This document shows positions 56,525 to 64,000 of a DNA stretch of 64,000 bases, one piece after another. Where the stretch lies: the NCBI RefSeq assembly GCF_000368065.1, contig NZ_KB851200.1, forward strand, positions 1,853,204-1,917,203, written 5' to 3'. The notes under the pieces were generated by a model. The model did no database searches and had not been told where the DNA came from. It was given only the letters and a program-made list of their open reading frames with translations. Both the position numbers and the translations under genes were made by a program. This stretch comes from Acinetobacter seifertii (GTDB lineage: Bacteria; Pseudomonadota; Gammaproteobacteria; Pseudomonadales; Moraxellaceae). Positions within the stretch are counted from its first letter, which is position 1; every line of letters begins with the position of its first letter.

Positions 56525-58723
56525 TTACATCGCTACGGCTTTCGCACGAGCTGCATGCAACTTTTTATAGCTCTCGATCAGACGTAAATGGCGATCAAGC
56601 CCTTCTAGTTTCATGCTTGTTGGTGTTAAACCATAGAAACGAACGCTACCATCGACAGAACCTAATACCGCGTCCATACGCATATCACCAAACATACGGC
56701 GGAAATTAGTCAGGTAGTCTTCAAGCTCTAGTTCTTCATCTAACATCACTTCAAGCACCACGTTCATGCACTGATAGAACAAGCCACGCTCAACGGTGTT
56801 GGTGTTATATTGCAAGTAAGTTTCGACTAACTCTTTTACCTCTTCAAATTGTTGTAAAGCAACATAAATTAGCAATTTCAACTCTAAAATTGTGAGCTGT
56901 CCCCAAACTGTATTGTCATCAAACTCGATGCCAATCAGCGTGGTGATTTCTGTGTAATCGTCTAGCTCACATTCTTCTAAGCGCTCAACCAACGCCTCAA
57001 GCTGCTCATCATCTAAACGGTGTAGATTTAGAATATCTTCACGGAATGAAAGTGCTTTATTGGTATTGTCCCAAATCAAATCTTCAACCAGATAAATTTC
57101 TGAATAATCCGGTACTAAAATACGGCAAGCAGTCGCACCTAAATGCTCATAGACTGCCATATATACTTCTTTGCCCATCTCTTCGAGAATGACGAACAAT
57201 GTTGCAGCTTCTTCTGCGTTCGATTCTTCGCCTTCGCCAGAAAAATCCCATTCAACAAAGTCATAGTCAGATTTAGAGCTAAAGAAGCGCCAAGATACCA
57301 AACCGCTTGAGTCAATAAAGTGCTCAACAAAGTTGTTCGGTTCAGTGACTGCATTACTTTGGAAAGTCGGTTGAGGCAAATCATTTAAACCTTCAAAACT
57401 ACGACCTTGAAGTAATTCAGTCAGACTACGTTCTAACGCAACTTCAAAACTTGGATGCGCACCGAAAGATGCAAACACCCCACCCGTACGTGGGTTCATT
57501 AAAGTCACACACATTACAGGGAACTGGCCACCTAACGATGCATCTTTAACTAATACAGGGAAACCTTGCTCTTCTAAACCTTTAATACCAGCAACAATAC
57601 TTGGGTATTTTGCTAATACGTCTTCAGGAACATCCGGAAGTGCAATTTCACCTTCTAAAATTTCACGTTTAACAGCACGTTCAAAAATTTCTGATAAGCA
57701 TTGAACTTGAGCTTCTTCCAAAGTGTTGCCGGCACTCATACCATTACTTAAGTACAAGTTTTCAATTAAATTTGATGGGAAATAGACAACTTCACCGTCA
57801 GACTGGCGCACAAAAGGTAGCGAGCAAATGCCACGCTCTACATTACCTGAGTTGGTATCATATAAATGTGTGCCAAGTAACTCATCATCTGGGTTATAAA
57901 TCTCAAGACAATATTCATCTAAGATTTCTTTAGGTAATTCACCATTTGGGCCCGGTTTAAACCATTTTTCATCTGGATAATGCACAAATTCAGCATTGGC
58001 AATATCTTCACCCCAGAACTGGTCGTTATAGAAGAAGTTACAGTTTAAACGCTCAATAAACTCGCCTAATGCAGATGCTAAAGCACTTTCTTTAGTTGCA
58101 CCTTTACCATTGGTAAAACACATCGGAGACTGTGCATCACGAATGTGTAATGACCATACATTAGGTACGATATTACGCCAAGACGCGATTTCAATCTTCA
58201 TGCCCAAATTTGCCAAAATGGCAGACATATTGGCAATGGTTTCTTCTAATGGCAGGTCTTTACCTTGAATATAAGTATGGCTTTCTGAAGTTAAGCTTGG
58301 CAATAACAATGCTTGTGCATCTGCATCGATGCTTTCAACTTCTTCAATAATAAATTCGGGACCCGTTTGAATCACTTTTTTAACAGTACAACGGTCAATC
58401 GAACGTAAAATCCCTTGGCGATCTTTCTCTGAAATATCGGCTGGTAATTCAATTTGAATTTTAAAGGTTTGCTTATAGCGGTTTTCAGGATCAACAATAT
58501 TATTTTGCGATAAACGAATATTATCGGTTGGGATATCTCGAGCGGCACAATACACTTTTACAAAGTACGCTGCGCACAATGCTGATGATGCTAAAAAATA
58601 GTCAAATGGGCCCGGTGCCGAACCGTCACCCTTGTAGCGAATTGGTTGATCGGCAATTACCGTAAAGTCATCGAACTTAGCTTCCTGTCGAAGATTGTCG
58701 AGATAATTAACCTTGATTTCCAT
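56525..58723 (-). CDS. OsmC domain fused to YcaO-family ATP-dependent cyclodehydratase-like protein
   Basis: A 732-aa fusion. Residues about 1-140 are an OsmC-like fold (GSAPGPFDYFLASSALCAAYFVKVY, including the first OsmC Cys). The second OsmC Cys position appears as DRCTVKKVIQTG. Residues about 160-600 are a YcaO domain (KESALASALGEFIERLNCNFFY and EAQVQCLSEIFERAVKREI are ATP/Mg-binding segments). The C-terminal ~150 residues are helical, TPR-like, as in E. coli YcaO. E. coli YcaO supports RimO methylthiolation of ribosomal protein S12, and peptide-modifying YcaO proteins make azolines or thioamides. No precursor peptide gene is visible nearby, so a housekeeping role is more likely. Confidence 0.9.
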   Translation of the reverse strand: MEIKVNYLDNLRQEAKFDDFTVIADQPIRYKGDGSAPGPFDYFLASSALCAAYFVKVYCAARDIPTDNIRLSQNNIVDPENRYKQTFKIQIELPADISEKDRQGILRSIDRCTVKKVIQTGPEFIIEEVESIDADAQALLLPSLTSESHTYIQGKDLPLEETIANMSAILANLGMKIEIASWRNIVPNVWSLHIRDAQSPMCFTNGKGATKESALASALGEFIERLNCNFFYNDQFWGEDIANAEFVHYPDEKWFKPGPNGELPKEILDEYCLEIYNPDDELLGTHLYDTNSGNVERGICSLPFVRQSDGEVVYFPSNLIENLYLSNGMSAGNTLEEAQVQCLSEIFERAVKREILEGEIALPDVPEDVLAKYPSIVAGIKGLEEQGFPVLVKDASLGGQFPVMCVTLMNPRTGGVFASFGAHPSFEVALERSLTELLQGRSFEGLNDLPQPTFQSNAVTEPNNFVEHFIDSSGLVSWRFFSSKSDYDFVEWDFSGEGEESNAEEAATLFVILEEMGKEVYMAVYEHLGATACRILVPDYSEIYLVEDLIWDNTNKALSFREDILNLHRLDDEQLEALVERLEECELDDYTEITTLIGIEFDDNTVWGQLTILELKLLIYVALQQFEEVKELVETYLQYNTNTVERGLFYQCMNVVLEVMLDEELELEDYLTNFRRMFGDMRMDAVLGSVDGSVRFYGLTPTSMKLEGLDRHLRLIESYKKLHAARAKAVAM

Positions 58724-58917
58724 GCTGGCACCTAAATATTTTTATGTGTCAGCACAGACACATAAAATTCTAAATATTGAAAAATAAGCCGAATCACAGC
58801 GAAGAAATTGACTTAAAAAAATGAGAGATTAAAGCCATGTGTTTAATGAGAGACTCAATTGGCTTTAATAAGATTGGCGGTATTATAGAGGGATTTTGTG
58901 CAGTTGATAACTAAAGT

Positions 58918-58946
58918 TAAAACATTGCTGCTCACAATGTTTTAAC
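58918..58946 (-). terminator. Intrinsic terminator of vanK-vanP
   Basis: TTAAAACATTG-CTGCTCA-CAATGTTTTAA, 30 bp after the vanP stop. The gap from 58740 to 58917 shows no gene. Confidence 0.7.
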
Positions 58947-58975
58947 TTGTCTTTAATTTACTTAAATATTAATCA

Positions 58976-60256
58976 TTAAAATTTAAAGGTGTAATCAACA
59001 TTCAACCGCGTTTCATTTGCCGAGTGGAATGTCATATTAGTAGGCATATCGTTACGATAGTGAGAAAAACGAGCTCGCATTCCCAAACCTTTTAACTTAC
59101 CTTCAGGAATTTTATAGCCCAAATCAAATTCCATCGACTCCTCTTTAAAACGTTGGTCGCCATATTGCAATAAATCAATGTCTTCACCTTTTGCATAGCG
59201 AGTCATAAAGCGTAATCCATTTAATGAAACATCACCTACCCGCGCATTTTTAAAATCATATTCGTAACGAATCGAATAGACTTTTTCGTCTTTATTTGAA
59301 TAGTCCGAACTCATAAAATCAAGCACGACTGGACTTTCAGTTCCCGACAAAAATGGTAGACCAGTTGAACCAAACGACTGCATGTAACCCAAAGAAACCG
59401 TATGGTTTTGATAGTTCAAACCAAATAAGCCACTAATATGTCGGTTATCGACCTCTCCTATTTTTTTACTTCCAGTTTCTTCACTATTAAAAAAACGTAC
59501 ATCGCTTAAAAAATTAAGCTGATCGTTTAAAGGTTGTTTTCCGTTAAAGCCTAAAAAATGTTGCTGGTAAATATCTTTGAGTTCAGCATGATAAGCACGT
59601 AAACGGTAATCCTTTAACTGATAGCTTCCACCTAATGTATAAAAAGAATCGGTAGTTGACGCTTTGTCAAAACGATGGTTGATATTGTCTGTTCCAACAT
59701 CGGTATAACGAATTGAATCGCGCTGACGTACTTCATCGACATAAAACCCCTCTAATTGAAGATTTGGAACTTCATTTGAAACAAAGCGGATACCGCGATA
59801 AGTCTGAGGGAACAAACGCGCTGGCGATGAAAATATGGTCGGTAATTGCGGAACTAAATCGCCCACAAAAAGCTCATTTTTTCTAAATTTAGCCTTTCCT
59901 GTAATGCCGATTTTTCCATAATAATCATCACGCGAGTTATCGGTATTCACTGGTAATAATCCACTACGCGCATAGTCATCAGCACGGCTTCCCATCAGGT
60001 TAAAACCTGCCATTGCCAATACATCGATACCAAACCCAACCGTTCCTTCGGTGTAACCAGACTGGCCTTTAAAAATTAGACCCTGTGCCCAATCTCTGGC
60101 TGCTGTATAGGGATATGGGTCTTTTTTATAGTCTCGGTCAAAGTAAAAATTACGTAGTGTCAGCTCAGCTTTACTGTCTGCAATAAACTCAGCATGCACA
60201 ACTTGACTAAATAATGGGCACAAGCATACCCCCACCCATAATGGTGTCTTTTTCAT
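58976..60256 (-). CDS. vanP: OprD-family outer membrane porin (VanP)
   Basis: A 426-aa porin with a signal peptide (KKTPLWVGVCLCPLFSQVVHA) and a beta-barrel body. The OprD-family start AEFIADSKAELTLRNFYFDRDY and YTAARDWAQGLIFKGQSGYTEG are evident, the repeated alternating-hydrophobic strands are visible throughout, and the last strand ends RLNVDYTFKF with the C-terminal Phe for BAM recognition. In A. baylyi VanP is the porin of the vanillate cluster, so uptake of vanillate or related aromatic acids is inferred. It follows vanK by 31 bp in one operon. Confidence 0.9.
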   Translation of the reverse strand: MKKTPLWVGVCLCPLFSQVVHAEFIADSKAELTLRNFYFDRDYKKDPYPYTAARDWAQGLIFKGQSGYTEGTVGFGIDVLAMAGFNLMGSRADDYARSGLLPVNTDNSRDDYYGKIGITGKAKFRKNELFVGDLVPQLPTIFSSPARLFPQTYRGIRFVSNEVPNLQLEGFYVDEVRQRDSIRYTDVGTDNINHRFDKASTTDSFYTLGGSYQLKDYRLRAYHAELKDIYQQHFLGFNGKQPLNDQLNFLSDVRFFNSEETGSKKIGEVDNRHISGLFGLNYQNHTVSLGYMQSFGSTGLPFLSGTESPVVLDFMSSDYSNKDEKVYSIRYEYDFKNARVGDVSLNGLRFMTRYAKGEDIDLLQYGDQRFKEESMEFDLGYKIPEGKLKGLGMRARFSHYRNDMPTNMTFHSANETRLNVDYTFKF

Positions 60257-60287
60257 TTTTTATCTCAACTATTTAATTTTTAATGGA

Positions 60288-61634
60288 TTAAGGTGCTGTT
60301 TTAAGCGAGTAGCTTTGCTCTTTCTTGCTTCGGTAAAAAGCATTACCTAAACTTAAAATCAGGAAAATAGCCAAAATAAAGACCACACCGTAATAGGCAT
60401 ACAGCGTTGCGGGTGCTATACCTTTATCCAGAAAAATGCCTGCGACCGTTGGCGATAAAATTGCCCCAATTCGTCCAAAACCAATGGCATAGCCCACGCC
60501 ACGACTACGAATTTCAGCATCATAAATTGTTGGAGAAATCGAATATAAACCTGCTACACAGCCATTAATAAGTGTGCCAAGTAATAACCCCACCATGAGT
60601 GCAACACTGACTTGAGCGGAGACTGCGACAAATAGGAAAACACATGCCGAGGTTAGCCCTAAAAACAGGCTTAAGGCATAGAAGATTTTCATGCGTGATG
60701 CCAATAAACCAATAATAGCAGCCCCGAAAATCCCGCCAATACTAATTAAAATGCCAGTACTTACGCCTTGCTGTGGCGACATCCCCATTGAAATAAGAAT
60801 TTTTGGTGTCCAACTCATCACGAAGTAAAAGCCAAACATCACTAAAAAGAATGCAAACCACAAACAAAGTGTTTGAAATCCAAGTTGTCCAGCAAATAAC
60901 TTGCCCAGTTCACTACCATTTTGCGTGCTGATTTTTTCATAATGCGGCATAACGGGTAATTCGTTTAGCCCCATACGATTTACAGTTGCATTAATCCGTT
61001 CTAGTGCCTGTTTTGGTCGTTTCGCGAGTAAGTAATCTAAAGATTCTGGTAATAACCATGCGCTGATCAGTAGCATTGCAATGGTAGTAACCCCACCTGC
61101 TAAAAAGATTGAGCGCCAACCTAAGTGCTCAATCAAAGCCAGTGATAGTACTCCGCCCAGTGTCGCACCAATTCCGTAACCGGTAGACATTAAGCTCACA
61201 GCAAGACTGCGCCAGCAAGCATTGGCATATTCACTTGCCAATACATTACTACTCGCAAGGATGCCACCCACCCCAATTCCAGTAATAAACCGAAGTGCAG
61301 CTAACATGCCGTGGCTTTGTACAAAAGCACAGCCCAGCATGCTAAGACCTGCAATGACAAGACAAACTAAGATGAGTAAACGGCGACCGATTTTATCGGC
61401 TAAAGGTGCGAGAAAAATGGAACCGGCAGCCATCCCAAAAAGGCCTGCACTTAACAACAAGCCTATTTGTGCCCCTGAAAGTGACCATTCTGCTGACACG
61501 GATGGAGCAGTAAATGCCATTACCATCACGTCAAAGCCATCAATAATATTGAGACAAATACAGATCAAAATGACGAACCATTGGTAACGGCTCATGTTGT
61601 TTTGATTGATCTCACTTAGAACATCTCTTTCCAT
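60288..61634 (-). CDS. vanK: Aromatic acid:H+ symporter, vanillate/protocatechuate-type (VanK)
   Basis: A 448-aa MFS protein of the AAHS family. IDGFDVMVMAFTAPSVSAEW near residue 30 contains the family Asp residues required in PcaK. LADKIGRRLLILVCLVIAG near residue 80 is the loop 2-3 motif, and LLPESLDYLLAKRPKQA near residue 195 is the typical end of helix 6. Twelve hydrophobic helices are present. The frame extends to 61664, but AGGGAGA lies 7 nt before the ATG at 61634. It is divergent from vanA and co-directional with vanP, consistent with the van cluster of A. baylyi. Confidence 0.92.
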   Translation of the reverse strand: MERDVLSEINQNNMSRYQWFVILICICLNIIDGFDVMVMAFTAPSVSAEWSLSGAQIGLLLSAGLFGMAAGSIFLAPLADKIGRRLLILVCLVIAGLSMLGCAFVQSHGMLAALRFITGIGVGGILASSNVLASEYANACWRSLAVSLMSTGYGIGATLGGVLSLALIEHLGWRSIFLAGGVTTIAMLLISAWLLPESLDYLLAKRPKQALERINATVNRMGLNELPVMPHYEKISTQNGSELGKLFAGQLGFQTLCLWFAFFLVMFGFYFVMSWTPKILISMGMSPQQGVSTGILISIGGIFGAAIIGLLASRMKIFYALSLFLGLTSACVFLFVAVSAQVSVALMVGLLLGTLINGCVAGLYSISPTIYDAEIRSRGVGYAIGFGRIGAILSPTVAGIFLDKGIAPATLYAYYGVVFILAIFLILSLGNAFYRSKKEQSYSLKTAP

Positions 61635-61771
61635 TTGTGTATCTCCCTTGGATAAGACATACACACGACATTGCTGATATGAGCGATTGGGTGGTTATGC
61701 ATATCCGTATCCATAATGACCTAGAGGAATATTTGTTTTTTGAGCATCCTGCTCTTTTTCTATACTGAATA

Positions 61772-61783
61772 TTTGGATCCAAA
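61772..61783. promoter_or_regulatory. GGATCC-centred palindrome, candidate VanR operator 1
   Basis: TTTGGATCCAAA, a perfect 12-bp dyad about 140 bp upstream of vanK. It matches the core of the known VanR operator ATTGGATCCAAT. Confidence 0.7.
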
Positions 61784-61874
61784 AAATCAACAATATTTTT
61801 AAAATTTAATCAACAACGGATTAAATAATTGAAAAATATATTTATAATTCATTTTAACTTTATGAAATAAAAAA

Positions 61875-61886
61875 TATGGATCCATA
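61875..61886. promoter_or_regulatory. GGATCC-centred palindrome, candidate VanR operator 2
   Basis: TATGGATCCATA, a perfect 12-bp dyad in the middle of the vanK-vanA gap. Confidence 0.65.
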
Positions 61887-61955
61887 AATTATTTATCCAT
61901 TTTTAAATTTGTAACTTCAAGAGCTATCCAAATCCAGAATGGGATTGAAGAATTA

Positions 61956-61963
61956 TGGATCCA
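61956..61963. promoter_or_regulatory. GGATCC-centred palindrome, candidate VanR operator 3
   Basis: TGGATCCA, weaker flanks (TTATGGATCCAAAT) than the other three sites. Confidence 0.5.
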
Positions 61964-62117
61964 AATAAAAGCTAATAAAACTTTAGCCTCTAAAATTCAA
62001 AATAAATACAAAAGTCTTTAATAGCAATTAAAATATACAAAACAACCAAATTAAAAGATCAATATTTTTTAAAAAATATACTGCTTATCAATTGACCAAT
62101 ATTTTTATTTATTATAA

Positions 62118-62129
62118 ATTGGATCCAAT
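62118..62129. promoter_or_regulatory. VanR-type operator in the vanA leader
   Basis: ATTGGATCCAAT is identical to the operator core of Caulobacter VanR. It lies 22 bp upstream of the vanA start, before the AAGGAG box, so binding would block transcription start or elongation. Confidence 0.8.
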
Positions 62130-62150
62130 AAGTGATAAGGAGTCGTCACA

Positions 62151-63227
62151 ATGTTTATTAAAAATGCTTGGTATGTAGCCTGCCGCCCAGAAGAAATCCA
62201 AGACAAACCACTAGGTCGCACCATCTGTGGTGAAAAAATTGTTTTTTATCGTGGCAAAGAAAACCAAGTTGCTGCCGTTGAAGATTTTTGTCCGCATCGT
62301 GGCGCCCCACTTTCACTTGGTTATGTCGAAGATGGCAATCTCGTGTGTGGTTATCATGGCTTAGTGATGGGTTGTGACGGAAAAACTGTTTCAATGCCAG
62401 CTCAACGTGTTAACGGTTTTCCTTGCAACAAAGCATATGCAGTTATTGAAAAGTTTGGTTTTATTTGGATATGGCCAGGCGAGAAAGCTTTAGCAGATGA
62501 AGCAAAACTTCCAACTTTAGAATGGGCAGATCACCCTGAATGGAGTTATGGCGGAGGCCTGTTTCACATCCAGTGTGACTATCGTTTGATGGTCGATAAC
62601 CTGATGGATTTAACCCACGAGACCTATGTTCACTCAAGCAGCATCGGACAAAAAGAAATTGATGAGTCATTACCAGTCACTAAAGTTGACGGCGACCATG
62701 TCATTACCGAACGTTACATGGAAAATGTGATCGCACCTCCATTTTGGCAAATGGCTCTTCGTGGTAACCACTTAGCAGATGATGTACCCGTTGACCGTTG
62801 GCAACGTTGTCACTTCTTTGCTCCAAGTAATGTGCATATTGAAGTAGGCGTCGCGCATGCTGGACATGGTGGTTATCACGCACCAAAAGACAAAAAAGTT
62901 TCTTCAATCGTGGTCGATTTTATTACACCGGAAACTGAAACATCACATTGGTATTTCTGGGGAATGGCACGTAACTTCCAGCCAGATAATGCAGAACTCA
63001 CAGATCAAATTCGTGAAGGCCAAGGCAAAATCTTTACTGAAGATTTAGAAATGCTTGAGCAACAGCAACAAAATATTTTAAACAATCCACATCGCAAGTT
63101 ACTCATGCTCAACATCGATGCAGGCGGTGTACAGTCCCGTAAGGTGATTGAGCGACTGCTTGCCGAAGAAAATAAAACACCTCCTGAAACGTCCGCACAG
63201 AAGTTTCCAAACATTCGGATTATTTAA
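62151..63227 (+). CDS. vanA: Vanillate O-demethylase oxygenase subunit
   Basis: A Rieske non-haem iron oxygenase that, with VanB, converts vanillate to protocatechuate and formaldehyde. The 358-aa sequence has the Rieske motifs CPHRGAPLSLGY (Cys47, His49) and CGYHGLVMG (Cys66, His69). The mononuclear iron site is in VDNLMDLTHETYVHSSS near residue 165, with both histidines and the bridging Asp. Length and N-terminus MFIKNAWYVACRPEEI are standard for VanA. AAGGAG lies 9 nt upstream. vanB follows by 12 bp. Confidence 0.97.
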   Translation: MFIKNAWYVACRPEEIQDKPLGRTICGEKIVFYRGKENQVAAVEDFCPHRGAPLSLGYVEDGNLVCGYHGLVMGCDGKTVSMPAQRVNGFPCNKAYAVIEKFGFIWIWPGEKALADEAKLPTLEWADHPEWSYGGGLFHIQCDYRLMVDNLMDLTHETYVHSSSIGQKEIDESLPVTKVDGDHVITERYMENVIAPPFWQMALRGNHLADDVPVDRWQRCHFFAPSNVHIEVGVAHAGHGGYHAPKDKKVSSIVVDFITPETETSHWYFWGMARNFQPDNAELTDQIREGQGKIFTEDLEMLEQQQQNILNNPHRKLLMLNIDAGGVQSRKVIERLLAEENKTPPETSAQKFPNIRII

Positions 63228-63239
63228 AGGAGTATGAAC

Positions 63240-64000
63240 ATGGACGTTATTATTCAGAAAATTCACCAGCTCACCCCGACCATTCGTGCTTTTGAATTGG
63301 TTGCAGCAAATGGTACAGAGCTACCGAATTTTGAGGCAGGTGCACATATCGATGTGCACCTGAAAAACGGTCTAACCCGTCAATATTCACTTTCAAACTG
63401 CTGCAGTGAAAAGCATCGTTATGTCATTGGTGTTTTACATGATGCCAATTCACGCGGTGGCTCACGTTGCATCCACACTGAATATCATGAAGGCGACCAT
63501 TTAAAGATTGGTGAACCGCGTAATTTATTTGAGATTCACCCACAAACCAAACAGGCAGTTTTATTTGCTGGCGGTATTGGTATTACTCCTATTTTGTCGA
63601 TGGCGTATCGGCTTAAGTCGGCCAATATTCCTTTTGAATTGCACTACTTTGTTCGTAGTCATGAAATGATTGCTTTCTATGGCAACTTAACCGAGCACTT
63701 TGGTAACCAAGTCCATTTTCATATTCAAGATCAACCAGACACTGAATGTAATATGGCAGAGGTTTTAGCCCAAGCTTCACAACATAGACACTTATATGTA
63801 TGTGGACCAACGGGGTTTATGCAGCTTGTCATGAGCTCAGCCGAACAAGCTGGCTGGCACAATGAACAGTTACATCAAGAGCATTTTGTCGCGCAAAAAG
63901 CAGATACATCTAACGATGAAGCTTTTACTATTGAAGTTAAAGGTACGGGCCGTCGAATTGAAGTACTACCAGAGCAGACTGCTACTGAGGCATTAATTGC
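63240..64000 (+). CDS. vanB: Vanillate O-demethylase reductase subunit (3' end outside window)
   Basis: The frame stays open from an ATG at 63240 to the window edge (253 complete codons), so the C-terminus is missing. Translation shows the FAD/FMN-binding RQYSLSNCCSEKHRYVIGV near residue 49 and the NAD-binding VLFAGGIGITPILSMAYRL near residue 110. YVCGPTGFM near residue 185 follows, and then the start of the C-terminal plant-type ferredoxin domain (FTIEVKGTGRRIEV). The domain order fits phthalate-dioxygenase-reductase-type VanB, which passes electrons from NADH to VanA. AAGGAG precedes the start, and the gene is co-transcribed with vanA. Confidence 0.95.
   Translation, partial: MDVIIQKIHQLTPTIRAFELVAANGTELPNFEAGAHIDVHLKNGLTRQYSLSNCCSEKHRYVIGVLHDANSRGGSRCIHTEYHEGDHLKIGEPRNLFEIHPQTKQAVLFAGGIGITPILSMAYRLKSANIPFELHYFVRSHEMIAFYGNLTEHFGNQVHFHIQDQPDTECNMAEVLAQASQHRHLYVCGPTGFMQLVMSSAEQAGWHNEQLHQEHFVAQKADTSNDEAFTIEVKGTGRRIEVLPEQTATEALI

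Noticed and set aside
56525..58723. YcaO-based RiPP biosynthetic cluster
   Set aside because: No precursor peptide, dehydrogenase, protease or exporter gene lies beside it, and the neighbours are convergent or belong to the van cluster.

Overview
The window is a low-GC gammaproteobacterial chromosome segment that reads as Acinetobacter, most likely the A. calcoaceticus-baumannii complex. The reasons are codon use and base composition, the split purA/hisZ and pyrB/pyrC' arrangements, the alaS-lysC-csrA order, and a vanA/vanB/vanK/vanP vanillate cluster of Acinetobacter type. The species is my inference. No rRNA, tRNA, CRISPR array, prophage or intact insertion sequence was seen. The only mobile-type element is a ~295 bp MITE-like element next to crp.

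Positions 1-35.5 kb are mainly housekeeping. They hold a 3'-truncated secreted ExeM/NucH nuclease, trmB, a GST, a DUF2520 protein, an OmpA-family protein, pyrB with a catalytically dead dihydroorotase-like pyrC', rlmKL, a CinA-like protein, clpB with a clear sigma-32 promoter, an M23 peptidase, a GNAT enzyme, OsmC, the crp/vfr regulator, an aldo-keto reductase, an M48 lipoprotein, purA, hisZ, a GAPDH/Epd-type dehydrogenase, alaS, lysC, csrA, rnhB, a cytochrome b561, and a purine pair (an Add-family deaminase that looks like an adenine deaminase, with an NCS2 permease). Small lipoproteins and membrane proteins are scattered between them. Most genes end in clear intrinsic terminators.

Positions 35.8-64 kb are accessory and catabolic. 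Two paralogous three-gene operons (PF10118 diiron-like protein, SDR, flavin monooxygenase) face away from each other around a pirin and a TetR regulator, forming a large inverted duplication. A 28-bp repeated site lies in front of tetR and of the right-hand copy, with a weaker match in front of the left-hand copy. A methyltransferase follows the right copy. Next is an L-tartrate module: a LysR regulator divergent from an MFS transporter, then ttdA-ttdB. After that an AraC regulator diverges from a third flavin monooxygenase cluster (BVMO, SDR, alpha/beta hydrolase, GMC oxidoreductase), whose layout recalls the mycobacterial virS-mymA locus. An OsmC-YcaO fusion follows. The window ends in the vanillate cluster, with vanP and vanK on the minus strand and vanA and vanB on the plus strand. 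Its control region carries four GGATCC-centred palindromes that match the known VanR operator type.

The strongest candidate for an undescribed system is the inverted pair of monooxygenase operons with their shared TetR, pirin and repeated operator-like site.
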